A DNA stretch of 40,752 nt, taken from assembly GCA_944322925.1 (NCBI GenBank), contig CALUQM010000018.1, positions 1 through 40,752 on the forward strand. The letters run 5' to 3'. Below are positions 17,349-25,227 of this stretch, piece by piece. The notes under the pieces were generated by a model. The model was not told the origin of the DNA and did not search any database. It saw only the letters and a list, made by a program, of their open reading frames with translations. Positions within the stretch are counted from its first letter, which is position 1. Each line of letters begins with the position of its first letter. The DNA is from an uncultured Bacteroidales bacterium. GTDB taxonomy: Bacteria > Bacteroidota > Bacteroidia > Bacteroidales > UBA932. The position numbers were made by a program, and so were the translations under genes.

Positions 17349-18485
17349 TCAATCCAGTTTGTCCTTGAATTTTATTACGGCTGCGGTAAAGACCGCGACT
17401 GCCATGGCGGTCATGATCAGAATCTCGACAGTCACGTAACGCACCGGCACGCCTTCTATCATTATTTTCCTGATAGCCTCGATAAACCACTTCGCAGGTA
17501 TTATCTGTGCAAACCACTGCAATGCGACGGGCATGCTTTCTATCGGATAAAGCATTCCGCTGAACATCATCACGGGAACCAGGAAAATCATTCCGCAGAT
17601 AAGCGTGGCAATAATCTGAGTCCTTACGAGCGATGAAACCAGCATGCCTATTCCGAGTGAAAGTATGATATATATTACCGATACGAGTATCATCCAGAAA
17701 AAACTGCCGGCTATCGGCACCTTCAGCACGAATATGGTCAATAACAGGATATTGACCAGAACTACGCAGGCTATGACAAAGTAAGGGATCATCTTGGCCA
17801 GCACTATGTTTATCGGCCTTATCGGAGACACCAGCAGGACCTCCATGCTGCCGGACTCCTTCTCCCGGACAATAGACACCGATGTCATCAGGGAGCATAT
17901 AAGCATGAGAATCAGTCCCATTATCCCCGGGACGAAATTGTACGAACTTTTAAGCTGCGGGTTGTACAGCATGTGAAGGTTAGGCTGCAGCATGCCGGAT
18001 GCCGTCACACTGCCGTCCTGCGGTCCTGCCGCATGGATTGCGGATATATCATCCTTGAAATACTCCGCGATTATTCCGGAAAGATACATGATTTCCATGG
18101 AGGCATTGTTCGGATTCGTTGCATCGGCCGCGATGAAAACTTCCGCACCTTCGGGACTGTACAGTGCGGAGGAAAAACCGCTGCCGAACATGACGGCAGC
18201 ATCGATCACCCCTCTCCGCATAGCCTCGTCTACGTCTTCTTCAGTATTGAATCTCCCGACATACGTGAAATATTCGCTCTGGTCTATCTTGCGCATGAGC
18301 CTTTCGACAGAATCATCGGCATCGGCAGAAAAAAGTCCGACATTGACATTCCGGATTTCTGTGGATATTGCAAAGCCGAACAGCACTATCAGCACCGTAG
18401 GAAGGCCTATCAGCACCAGCAGTGTTCGCGTATCCCTGAAAATATGCAGGAATTCCTTTTTTACAAATGCAAAAAACTCTTTCAT
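17349..18485 (-). CDS. ABC-2 type exporter permease (YbhR/YbhS-like), first of the pair
   Basis: A 378-residue permease with N-terminal KKEFLHIFRDTRTLLVLIG, a first membrane segment, a periplasmic domain with a VEVFIAADATNPNN-type strand, and five C-terminal segments. The coupling motif is EKESGSMEVLLVSPIRP at about 210-226. It is the paralogue of the downstream permease (same architecture; both have an F-I-A-A-[DN]-A pattern in the periplasmic domain). It starts three bases after the second ATPase gene, indicating translational coupling. Confidence 0.9.
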   Translation of the reverse strand: MKEFFAFVKKEFLHIFRDTRTLLVLIGLPTVLIVLFGFAISTEIRNVNVGLFSADADDSVERLMRKIDQSEYFTYVGRFNTEEDVDEAMRRGVIDAAVMFGSGFSSALYSPEGAEVFIAADATNPNNASMEIMYLSGIIAEYFKDDISAIHAAGPQDGSVTASGMLQPNLHMLYNPQLKSSYNFVPGIMGLILMLICSLMTSVSIVREKESGSMEVLLVSPIRPINIVLAKMIPYFVIACVVLVNILLLTIFVLKVPIAGSFFWMILVSVIYIILSLGIGMLVSSLVRTQIIATLICGMIFLVPVMMFSGMLYPIESMPVALQWFAQIIPAKWFIEAIRKIMIEGVPVRYVTVEILIMTAMAVAVFTAAVIKFKDKLD

Positions 18486-18488
18486 GTC

Positions 18489-19235
18489 TCATTCCGTTCG
18501 TTTTGCCCCGCGGGCCAGAATGTCGAAAACTTCCGCTATCGAGGCTGCTCCGAATTTTTCCTTCAGCGCACCCGGACTGTCCAGGGCTTCTATACGTCCG
18601 TCGACCATCATGGATATCCTGTCGCAATATTCGGCTTCATCCATGTAGTGCGTAGTGACGAATGCCGTAATCCCTTCGTCGACAGCCTCATATATCAGTT
18701 CCCAGAACTGCCGTCTCGCAGCCGGATCCACACCTCCGGTCGGCTCGTCGAGAAACACTATTTCAGGCTTGTGGATAATGGAAACCGAAAATGCCAGCTT
18801 CTGCTTCCATCCCTGCGGAAGATCCCTGACCCTGGAATTTTTCTCATGACTCATGGACAGACGTCCGAGAAGATTGTCGATACGAGCATCAGTCTCTTTC
18901 CGCGGTACGCCGTATATACCGGCAAACAGTTCGAGATTGTCCCTGACTGTCAGGTCACCGTACAGGGCGAATTTCTGGCTCATATACCCGATATGCTTCT
19001 TGATAAGTTCCGACTGGGTCCGGATATCGAAGCCTGCGACAGTCCCTTTCCCCGATGTAGGGAAACTCAGTCCCGTAAGCATTCTCATCGCAGTCGTCTT
19101 CCCTGCTCCGTTAGCCCCGAGAAACCCGAAAATCTCACCGCGGCGGACATGGAAGGAAATGTCGTCGACTGCGGTAAAATCCCCGAACTTCTTGGTCAGA
19201 TGCACGACCTCTATGACATTTTCAGACTCCATCAC
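18489..19235 (-). CDS. ABC exporter ATPase subunit (YbhF C-terminal-half-like)
   Basis: A 248-residue nucleotide-binding domain with Walker A GANGAGKTT, Q-loop in YMSQKFALYGDLTVRDNL, Walker B IVFLDEPTGGVDP and H-loop in FVTTHYMDEAEYC. The ABC signature is not LSGGQ but LPQGWKQ, as in the second half of E. coli YbhF. Walker B glutamate and H-loop are intact, so hydrolysis is likely retained. Its start overlaps the stop of the preceding ATPase gene by four bases. With it, it forms the ATPase pair that E. coli carries as one fused YbhF protein. Confidence 0.92.
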   Translation of the reverse strand: MMESENVIEVVHLTKKFGDFTAVDDISFHVRRGEIFGFLGANGAGKTTAMRMLTGLSFPTSGKGTVAGFDIRTQSELIKKHIGYMSQKFALYGDLTVRDNLELFAGIYGVPRKETDARIDNLLGRLSMSHEKNSRVRDLPQGWKQKLAFSVSIIHKPEIVFLDEPTGGVDPAARRQFWELIYEAVDEGITAFVTTHYMDEAEYCDRISMMVDGRIEALDSPGALKEKFGAASIAEVFDILARGAKRTE

Positions 19236-20158
19236 AGCTTTTCCTCCAGATTCATGTAACAGTCTTCGAGAGTGGCATCAGTTTCCGCAACCGAGACTCC
19301 CTTATGTCCGTATTTGCCGGCAAGTACAGATCCGATTTCGCGGACAGTCATCCGTGATCCCGGTTTCAAGGTCAGATGGTGGGTTTCTCCGAAAGTATAG
19401 CACCTGTCGACATCACCGATGCCCCTCAGGTCATGGAGAAGCCGGAACATTTCATCCGATTTCACGGAAACAAGTCTTCTGTCGAAACCCGAGATTATCC
19501 TTTCCGGAGAATCGACTGTAAGAAAACGGCCGGACTTCATCATTCCCACCCTGTCGCACCTGCATGCTTCATCCATGTATGCGGTCGAGACGACAATCGT
19601 CATTCCCGACGCTTTAAGCTGGGCGAGATTCTCCCACAGCTCCCGTCTCGAAGACGGATCCACCCCAGTAGTCGGTTCATCCAGGAACAGTATCGAAGGA
19701 GAATGTATCAGAGAGCAGCACAAAGCCAGTTTCTGCTTCATACCTCCGGAAAGTTTGCCTGCTTTCCGTCTTTCAAAAGGCTTCAGCCGGCAATAGATAT
19801 TTTCTATCAGACCGTAGTTGCTTTCCAGATCTTTCCCGAATACGGATGCGAAGAATTCGAGATTCTCCCTGACAGACAAGTCGGAATACAGGGAAAATCT
19901 GCCCGGCATATAACCGAGGATCGTTCTTATCTTCCTGTAGTCGGCCATCACGTCGTAGCCTTCAAGGACAGCTGTCCCCGAATCTGGAGACACGAGCGTC
20001 GCCAGCATCCTGAAAAGCGTGGTCTTCCCGGCTCCGTCAGGACCTATTATTCCGAAAAGTTCGCCTTTTGAGATGCAAAGATCCCCCCGTATGTCCACGG
20101 CGGGCGGCTGCCCTTTCCCGTAGGTTTTCTTCAGGCTATGTATTACTATCGAATCCAT
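19232..20158 (-). CDS. ABC exporter ATPase subunit (YbhF N-terminal-half-like)
   Basis: A 308-residue nucleotide-binding domain with Walker A GPDGAGKTT, canonical-type signature LSGGMKQ, Walker B ILFLDEPTTGVDP and H-loop in VVSTAYMDEACRC. About 75 extra C-terminal residues follow the domain. Note that the H-loop position reads STAYMDEA, with A-Y where the catalytic histidine normally sits in TTHYMDEA; the partner ATPase keeps TTHYMDEA. One site of the heterodimer may thus be degenerate. It follows the HlyD gene by a single base. Confidence 0.9.
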   Translation of the reverse strand: MDSIVIHSLKKTYGKGQPPAVDIRGDLCISKGELFGIIGPDGAGKTTLFRMLATLVSPDSGTAVLEGYDVMADYRKIRTILGYMPGRFSLYSDLSVRENLEFFASVFGKDLESNYGLIENIYCRLKPFERRKAGKLSGGMKQKLALCCSLIHSPSILFLDEPTTGVDPSSRRELWENLAQLKASGMTIVVSTAYMDEACRCDRVGMMKSGRFLTVDSPERIISGFDRRLVSVKSDEMFRLLHDLRGIGDVDRCYTFGETHHLTLKPGSRMTVREIGSVLAGKYGHKGVSVAETDATLEDCYMNLEEKL

Positions 20159-20159
20159 C

Positions 20160-21053
20160 CTAAAATCTGATTCCTCCGTACATGCCTATCTTTATCAGAC
20201 CGTCATTTTCCACTGCAACCCTGACAGCATACACAAGATTCTTACGCTCGTCATCCGTCTGTATATTCTTGGGAGTGAATTCGCTGGTTTCGGAAATCCA
20301 CACGATCTCTCCGGGATATTCTTTCGAATAACCCTTTCCGTAGTCCGAATATACCCTGACCTGCTGGCCGAGCTTCAATGCCGAAAGCTGGGCGGATGTC
20401 ACGTATGCTCTCAGAAACATCCTGTCAAGATCAGCTACCTTGAAAAGAGGCTTGCCGACGGATGCGAATTCCCCGGCTTCCGCATATTTTGTCAGGACAG
20501 TCCCCGCAACAGGAGACACGATACGGCATTTCGCCAGACGGTCATCTATCTGCGCTATCTGCATGTCGATGCTCGAGCTCTGTGCATCGAGGCTTGAAAC
20601 GGAATTCTCCAATGCGGTATTCTGAGCATCTATCTGCATTTTCATGACAGATATCCGGGCTTCGATATCATCCATCTGCTGCCGTGTAGCCGCCCCGTCG
20701 GCAAAAAGCCGGGACAGCCTGTCCTTCTCATTTTCCAGAGTTTTCAACTGCTCCCGCAAAGACATCAGCTGGGAATCCACGTCTGGCCGCCCTTTCAACA
20801 CCGATTCGGAACTTTTCAGAAGCTGAAGTCTGGTCAGGTAAAGCTGGACCGTGTCTATGCAGCCTACCCTCTCGCCAGCCTCGACATCCGAACCTTCAGC
20901 GACATCGAATGTGACGATCCTGCCCGTGGCTTCCGACGACACTGTCACTTCCGTCGCCTCGAAATAGCCTTCGGCATCGTAACCGCTTCTGTTGACATTG
21001 CATGCAGCGGCAATGCCCGCAAATATTATCATTGAAAACAGTCTGACTTTCAT
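20160..21053 (-). CDS. HlyD/YbhG-type periplasmic adaptor lipoprotein
   Basis: A 297-residue membrane-fusion protein. N-terminal MKVRLFSMIIFAGIAAAC has a lipobox ending at C18, so it is probably a lipoprotein. A biotinyl-lipoyl half-motif (GRIVTFDVAEGSDVEAGERVG) is followed by a long alpha-helical hairpin (about 75-165, leucine-rich coiled coil), the second lipoyl half (KCRIVSPVAGTVLTKYAEAGEFASVGKPLFKV), and a beta-barrel segment. It bridges the inner-membrane ABC transporter to TolC. It starts 14 bases after the tolC stop. Confidence 0.92.
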   Translation of the reverse strand: MKVRLFSMIIFAGIAAACNVNRSGYDAEGYFEATEVTVSSEATGRIVTFDVAEGSDVEAGERVGCIDTVQLYLTRLQLLKSSESVLKGRPDVDSQLMSLREQLKTLENEKDRLSRLFADGAATRQQMDDIEARISVMKMQIDAQNTALENSVSSLDAQSSSIDMQIAQIDDRLAKCRIVSPVAGTVLTKYAEAGEFASVGKPLFKVADLDRMFLRAYVTSAQLSALKLGQQVRVYSDYGKGYSKEYPGEIVWISETSEFTPKNIQTDDERKNLVYAVRVAVENDGLIKIGMYGGIRF

Positions 21054-21067
21054 ATTGCCATTATTAT

Positions 21068-22348
21068 TTATTGATTCAGAACAATTTTAAGGTCATAGAT
21101 ATTTTTCAGCAGTTCCAGTTCATGGAGGGAGCGGTCGGTTCTTGCCTTGTTCTCGCTGGTAATGTCCCGGAGAAGATCATTGACCGTAATGATTCCGTTC
21201 CTGTACTTCGATTCCGATGTCTTTCGCACCGATTCCCTGAGTCTTACAATCTCGTTATCAGATTCCCGCACATCGTACATTCTGTCTATTTCATTCTGTA
21301 TCTGTGTCTTCTGTATGTCAGTATTCCATTCGAAGACATCCCGCTGGAGTTCTACCGAGCGCATGGACATATCGATTTTTCCAAGATCTTTCTTGCGTGT
21401 GTAGAAGCCTGTTATATCCCATCTGAAAGTGATGCCGGCAATGCCGTTCCATGACATTCTGCCGTACATTATGTCATCGAATATATTGAGTCCCGGCTTG
21501 CCGTACCATCCCTGGGCGAAAAATGCGAACTTAGGCATTACGGCTACGTCGAGCATTTTCTTTCTGGATTCGATTTCCCTGATTCTGGCATCGAACAGCT
21601 GCAGTTCCGTCCGGAGATTACGGCTGGTATCGACTATGCGGACTTCCGGGACTTCGAATATTTCCCCGTCCCCGATTTGCCGTCCTATCATGATGGCAAG
21701 CATGTCCTTGTAAGTCCTGGAGGAACTTTCCAGCTGCCTGCGGGCCTGACGCAGGGTAAGAAGTTCAGCTTCGATATTGTCCTTATCGCTTGCCAGGGCA
21801 GTCCCGTTCGCAACGGCAGATTCAGCCGCCTTCAGGTTCGACGTCAGAAGCGTGTCCATGTACAGATTCGTCCGGATGTTGACATCAAGTATGAGAATGC
21901 CGAAATACATCTGGTTTATCCTGCTCTTCAGAGCGTCCATATCCTTGTCAAGAGTAAGTTTCGAGACTTCGTTCTGAGCCTTTACGGCCTCCCGGCTGGC
22001 TTTCGCATATCCCCCGTCCCAGATAGTCTGGCTGATTTCGAGCTGCACCTTGTACTGGTCTTTGGAAAGGCCTGCCGCCTCGGAGCCGAACGCCTGCATC
22101 AGACTGTTGAACAATTCAGGGAATGCAGTCACGTCGCTCTGATATGTCGCCTGTCCCGAAAGCGTAATTTTGGGGGCATATCCCATAGCCGCATTTTCAA
22201 ATGAGAATCTCGACATGGCTTCCGTCAGCTCATACTGTCTGACAAGCGGATAATTTTCACGTGCAAGACTGTAGCACTCCTCGAGACTGATTGCCTTCAC
22301 GTTAACGGCAAATGCCAGGGCCGCCGCAGTAAACAATATTTTTTTCAT
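21068..22348 (-). CDS. TolC-family outer-membrane efflux protein
   Basis: A 426-residue protein with signal peptide MKKILFTAAALAFAVNVKA and the duplicated TolC fold. Family start ISLEECYSLARENYPLVRQYEL is followed by long amphipathic helices and a central strand GYAPKITLSGQATYQSD, mirrored in the second half by AVMPKFAFFAQGWYGKPGL. The end is LHELELLKNIYDLKIVLNQ. I chose ATG 22348 because it begins the signal peptide; the frame extends to a TTG at 22372. It is the first gene of the six-gene export operon, so one transcript could encode an entire envelope-spanning ABC-type efflux apparatus. No regulator gene is linked. Confidence 0.92.
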   Translation of the reverse strand: MKKILFTAAALAFAVNVKAISLEECYSLARENYPLVRQYELTEAMSRFSFENAAMGYAPKITLSGQATYQSDVTAFPELFNSLMQAFGSEAAGLSKDQYKVQLEISQTIWDGGYAKASREAVKAQNEVSKLTLDKDMDALKSRINQMYFGILILDVNIRTNLYMDTLLTSNLKAAESAVANGTALASDKDNIEAELLTLRQARRQLESSSRTYKDMLAIMIGRQIGDGEIFEVPEVRIVDTSRNLRTELQLFDARIREIESRKKMLDVAVMPKFAFFAQGWYGKPGLNIFDDIMYGRMSWNGIAGITFRWDITGFYTRKKDLGKIDMSMRSVELQRDVFEWNTDIQKTQIQNEIDRMYDVRESDNEIVRLRESVRKTSESKYRNGIITVNDLLRDITSENKARTDRSLHELELLKNIYDLKIVLNQ

Positions 22349-22466
22349 ATCCGACAATTCATTCCGTTTCAAGTAAATTTACCAATAATCGTACTTATCT
22401 CAAAAAAATATCGCAATATTCCAGGATATTTTCTCCGATAGTGCATAAAATGCAAAAACGGCTTCC

Positions 22467-22474
22467 TATCTTTG
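22467..22474 (+). promoter_or_regulatory. Putative -7 box for the beta-lactamase gene
   Basis: TATCTTTG, with predicted transcription start near 22480 and a leader of about 18 bases to the ATG at 22498. No upstream TTTG at the expected spacing. Confidence 0.5.
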
Positions 22475-22497
22475 CCGCCGACAATGCGTAAAAATTC

Positions 22498-23526
22498 ATG
22501 ATTTCGAGAAAAACCATATTTCTGATATTCCTGAACATGGCGGCCGCAGCAGCACTCGGCATAATAGGAGGACTTCTATATAAATATTCCGACAAGACGG
22601 CAGGCACCTCTGACCCGCACTTTCCGGCAGAGATGATCGCATCAGCCGCCGGAAACATCGACGCAAGAGTCGGCGTAGCAGTCATCCACGAAAACGGAAC
22701 GGCTTTCGAGGCCGGATGGGAATCCGGTAAACCTCTCAGCGGCGACAGCCTGCGTTTTCCCATGCTGAGCGTGGTCAAATTCCATCAGGCCCTGGCCGTA
22801 TGCGACTGGATGAAAACTCACGGGCTCGATATGGAATCGGAAATAACAGTCGGTGCACACCAGCTTCATGCCGACACATGGAGTCCCATGAGAGATGCCC
22901 GTCCTGACGGAGGGACTTTTTCATACGGGGAATTGCTGGAATATACCCTTGAGCAAAGCGACAACAATGCCTGCGATATCCTGTTCGGACTGACAGGAGG
23001 GCCTGAAAATACCGCAAAATACCTTAAATCCGTCGGGCTCGACGGTTTCGGCATTGAATGCACCGAATACATGATGCATGAAAATCCTGAAAACTGTCAC
23101 CTCAACTGGAGTACGCCTGAATCCGCAGCCCGGCTTCTGGAAAAATTTTATGAACAGCGCGATTCAGATGTCTATCACAGATTTTTATGGACTGCGATGA
23201 CTGAATGCCGGACCGGACAAAACAGGATTCCCGGACATATCTCAGGCAGAGCCGCAGCAATTGTACACAAGACCGGGACAGGAGACATCAATCCCGACGG
23301 GAAAATCATGGCTGTCAACGATATCGGCATCATAGTCATGCCGGACGGAAGTCATTTTTCCATTGCCGTATTCATTGCCGATGCGGCCTGTGACATGGCT
23401 TCCTGCGAGGAAACGATAGCCGGAATAACCGAATGCGTTTTCAATTTTTTTGACAGAAACAACAAAAAAAATTTGCAGAGAAAGAAATGTTGGCTATCTT
23501 TGCAATCCCAAACAAACAGTGAGTGA
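22498..23526 (+). CDS. Class A beta-lactamase, subclass A2 type (PER/CfxA-like)
   Basis: A 342-residue serine hydrolase with all class A elements: S91-V-V-K94 (Ser70/Lys73), S154-D155-N156 (SDN loop) and K258-T259-G260. Aligning the omega loop with the PER-type pattern E-A-Q-M-H-A-D...QNW places the general base at E190 and histidine (H194) at the Asn170 position, diagnostic of subclass A2, common in Bacteroidota. The N-terminus is a single hydrophobic segment (about 7-28), possibly an uncleaved anchor. The fold should end near residue 320. The last roughly 20 residues are encoded by the tRNA-Phe promoter region, an unusual tail. Activity against particular drugs cannot be inferred from sequence. 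Confidence 0.92.
   Translation: MISRKTIFLIFLNMAAAAALGIIGGLLYKYSDKTAGTSDPHFPAEMIASAAGNIDARVGVAVIHENGTAFEAGWESGKPLSGDSLRFPMLSVVKFHQALAVCDWMKTHGLDMESEITVGAHQLHADTWSPMRDARPDGGTFSYGELLEYTLEQSDNNACDILFGLTGGPENTAKYLKSVGLDGFGIECTEYMMHENPENCHLNWSTPESAARLLEKFYEQRDSDVYHRFLWTAMTECRTGQNRIPGHISGRAAAIVHKTGTGDINPDGKIMAVNDIGIIVMPDGSHFSIAVFIADAACDMASCEETIAGITECVFNFFDRNNKKNLQRKKCWLSLQSQTNSE
23472..23502 (+). promoter_or_regulatory. Promoter of tRNA-Phe, inside the beta-lactamase 3' end
   Basis: TTTG 23472-23475, a 19-base spacer, and TATCTTTG 23495-23502: near-ideal. Transcription would start about 23508, roughly 37 bases before the tRNA. The whole promoter lies inside the beta-lactamase frame, which stops at 23526. 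Confidence 0.75.
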
Positions 23527-23544
23527 GGGCAGTTCATTAAAGTC

Positions 23545-23617
23545 GGTGTCATAGCTCAGTTGGTAGAGCAAAGGACTGAAAATCCTTGTGTCCCTGGTTC
23601 GATTCCCGGTGACACCA
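23545..23617 (+). tRNA. tRNA-Phe, anticodon GAA
   Basis: Cloverleaf with acceptor GGTGTCA/TGACACC, D-stem GCTC/GAGC, anticodon stem AAGGA/TCCTT with loop CTGAAAA (anticodon GAA), T-loop TTCGATT and discriminator A. CCA is not encoded. T-stem CCTGG/CCCGG has a T/C mismatch at pair 51-63. A terminator follows at once. Confidence 0.97.
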
Positions 23618-23628
23618 CACTGAAAATC

Positions 23629-23660
23629 AGAGAGTTGCAGATATGCGACTCTCTTTTTTT
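23629..23660 (+). terminator. Intrinsic terminator after tRNA-Phe
   Basis: AGAGAGTTGC-AGATAT-GCGACTCTCT (one G-T pair) followed by an unbroken T run to 23660. A classic rho-independent structure 12 bases after the tRNA. Confidence 0.88.
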
Positions 23661-23768
23661 GTACCGTTTTGTCCCCTGTTTCAAGGCTGTTCTATGGCTC
23701 AAAGTTAAACCGAGAGTTAAACCGAAAGTTTGACATGTTCATGTAAACCGGAATCCGGATAAAAAGGC

Positions 23769-23776
23769 TATATTTG
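23769..23776 (+). promoter_or_regulatory. Putative -7 box for the nitroreductase gene
   Basis: TATATTTG, with transcription starting near 23782, about 19 bases before the ATG at 23801. The -33 element is not evident. Confidence 0.5.
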
Positions 23777-23800
23777 CGAATAACATAAACACATGACGCC

Positions 23801-24397
23801 ATGAAGGCAGGAGATAGAGCGGAAGCAACGGAAATGGCGGCAGGACTTAATTCGGACAATATGGATTTTCATGAACTTATCCTGAAGCGGCAGAGTACGA
23901 GGAAATATCTGCCGGACAATGTAGATACGGCGCTCGTGACCAAATGTATAGAAGCGGCAAGGCTCGCCCCCTCAGCCTGCAATTCACAGCCGTGGCATTT
24001 CATAGTCGTCGATGACAAAGAATTGATCATGGAAATGGGCAAGGCTGCGGCAGGTCTCGGGATGAACGGCTTTGCTGCCGGTGTTCCGGTCATGATTGCT
24101 GTCATACTCGAAAAAATGAATTTCACGGCAAAGGTGGGAAGCATGCTGAAAAACAAGGACTACTGCATGCTGGATCTCGGGATTGCCGTAGAACATTTCT
24201 GCCTTCAGGCTGCCGAAGACGGGCTGGGAACCTGTATTCTCGGATGGTTCGACGAAAAGCAAGTCGCGAGGCTGCTCGGCGTTCCGAAAGGGAAACGAAT
24301 TCCCCTGCTCATTACATTAGGCTATCCTGACTGCGAAATCCGCAAAAAAACGAGAAAGACCCTGGAAGAAATTTCTTCATGGAATAAGTACAGGTAG
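23801..24397 (+). CDS. Nitroreductase-family FMN oxidoreductase
   Basis: A 198-residue protein of the nitroreductase fold. The FMN phosphate-binding segment RQSTRKY is at about 30-36, ARLAPSACNSQPWHFIVVDD forms the typical dimer/FMN helix, and DLGIAVEHFCLQAAEDGLGTCILGWFD is the conserved helix-turn. These enzymes use NAD(P)H and FMN to reduce nitro compounds, quinones or flavins; the natural substrate is unknown. The family usually begins at MDFHELILKRQ, i.e. an ATG at 23861. The 20 residues before it are poorly conserved in character, but the promoter position favours 23801. Both starts are possible. Confidence 0.87.
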   Translation: MKAGDRAEATEMAAGLNSDNMDFHELILKRQSTRKYLPDNVDTALVTKCIEAARLAPSACNSQPWHFIVVDDKELIMEMGKAAAGLGMNGFAAGVPVMIAVILEKMNFTAKVGSMLKNKDYCMLDLGIAVEHFCLQAAEDGLGTCILGWFDEKQVARLLGVPKGKRIPLLITLGYPDCEIRKKTRKTLEEISSWNKYR

Positions 24398-24420
24398 TTT
24401 TCCCTTTCAGGATTTTTGCT

Positions 24421-24428
24421 TATTTTTG
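24421..24428 (+). promoter_or_regulatory. Putative -7 box of the queuosine-precursor operon
   Basis: TATTTTTG matches TAnnTTTG; transcription would begin about 24434, at the very start of the structured leader. The upstream region (24397-24402) is T-rich but has no exact TTTG. Confidence 0.55.
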
Positions 24429-24430
24429 CA

Positions 24431-24502
24431 GCCGCTTGAAAGCCTCGCGGCCGGAAAGCCGGGTGTGCTTGGTAACCACCCGAATAATCAAAACAAGACA
24501 AG
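24431..24502 (+). promoter_or_regulatory. Candidate preQ1-I-like riboswitch (H-type pseudoknot) before queT-queC-queF
   Basis: A 70-base structured leader. Hairpin GCCGC/GCGGC (24431-24451) is followed by CGGGTG (24460-24465) pairing with CACCCG (24477-24482). Its loop contains CTTG (24468-24471), which can pair with CAAG in the A-rich tail at 24494-24497 or at 24499-24502, just before the ATG. The order stem / loop / CCC / A-rich tail / second stem matches the preQ1-I class, where the tail typically ends AACUA(A/G); here it ends AAAACAAG. Genes downstream make and import preQ0/preQ1. Binding would be predicted to stabilise the pseudoknot and block ribosome loading. Not verified with a covariance model. 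Confidence 0.5.
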
Positions 24503-25198
24503 ATGAAACAAAATACAGCCGGCGGACATGCGCTGTCCGTATCTTTCATGCTGATGGCGATCATATTCAATGTATGCCTGATCGCGTCAAATCTTTTCGA
24601 AACCAAACTTTTCATGGCAGGAAATCTGGCCCTGACAGGCGGAGTCATCATTTTTCCGGTCTCATACATTATCAATGACTGTCTGGTTGAAGTCTACGGC
24701 TACCGGAAAGCCAGACTCGTAATCTGGACAGGATTCCTCATGAACTTCTTTGTCGTTGCCATGGCGCAGATCGTCAGGATTCTGCCGGCGGCGCCGTTCT
24801 GGGACGGAGGACCTCATTTCGACTACGTATTCGCCATGGCCCCGAGAGTTACAGTCGCATCGATGCTTGCATTCCTGTGCGGCTCTACGGTCAACGCATG
24901 GATCATGAGCCGGATGAAAGTCGCTTCGAACGGAAAGCGCTTCTCGGTACGGGCCATAGTATCTTCACTCGGCGGAGAAACGGTGGATTCCCTGATTTTC
25001 TTCCCGATAGCATTCTTCGGACTCGAAGTAAGGGAGCTTCTGTATCTGATGGTCACGCAGGTAGTGCTCAAAACCTTGTATGAAATCATAATCCTGCCTG
25101 TAACCAGCCTTGTAGTACGCAAACTGAAACGGTTTGAAGGCATCGACACCTTCGACAACAGGATATCCTACAATCCGTTCAGGATCTTCGACATATAA
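24503..25198 (+). CDS. Queuosine precursor transporter, YhhQ (VUT) family
   Basis: A 231-residue protein with about six membrane segments (residues about 12-30, 44-57, 70-92, 112-132, 150-172, 183-202). Conserved family features include SNLFETKLF, the pore-like FPVSYIINDCLVEVYGYRKARLVIW (an acidic pair D/E in a membrane helix), and SSLGGETVDSLIFFPIAF. The E. coli homologue YhhQ imports the 7-deazaguanine intermediates preQ0 and preQ1. It is first in an operon with queC and queF, which strongly supports that role. A structured leader with pseudoknot potential precedes the ATG at 24503. Confidence 0.9.
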   Translation: MKQNTAGGHALSVSFMLMAIIFNVCLIASNLFETKLFMAGNLALTGGVIIFPVSYIINDCLVEVYGYRKARLVIWTGFLMNFFVVAMAQIVRILPAAPFWDGGPHFDYVFAMAPRVTVASMLAFLCGSTVNAWIMSRMKVASNGKRFSVRAIVSSLGGETVDSLIFFPIAFFGLEVRELLYLMVTQVVLKTLYEIIILPVTSLVVRKLKRFEGIDTFDNRISYNPFRIFDI

Positions 25199-25227
25199 CA
25201 AGTTCCACCTGTAAAAACACTTGAATC

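Noticed and set aside
17973-19259. 428-residue frame opposite the ABC permease/ATPase
   Set aside because: Antisense shadow of a gene with intact Walker motifs.
24431-24502. Cobalamin, TPP, SAM or FMN riboswitch in the queuosine operon leader
   Set aside because: The leader is too short and lacks their conserved boxes; only a preQ1-like pseudoknot fits the size and context.
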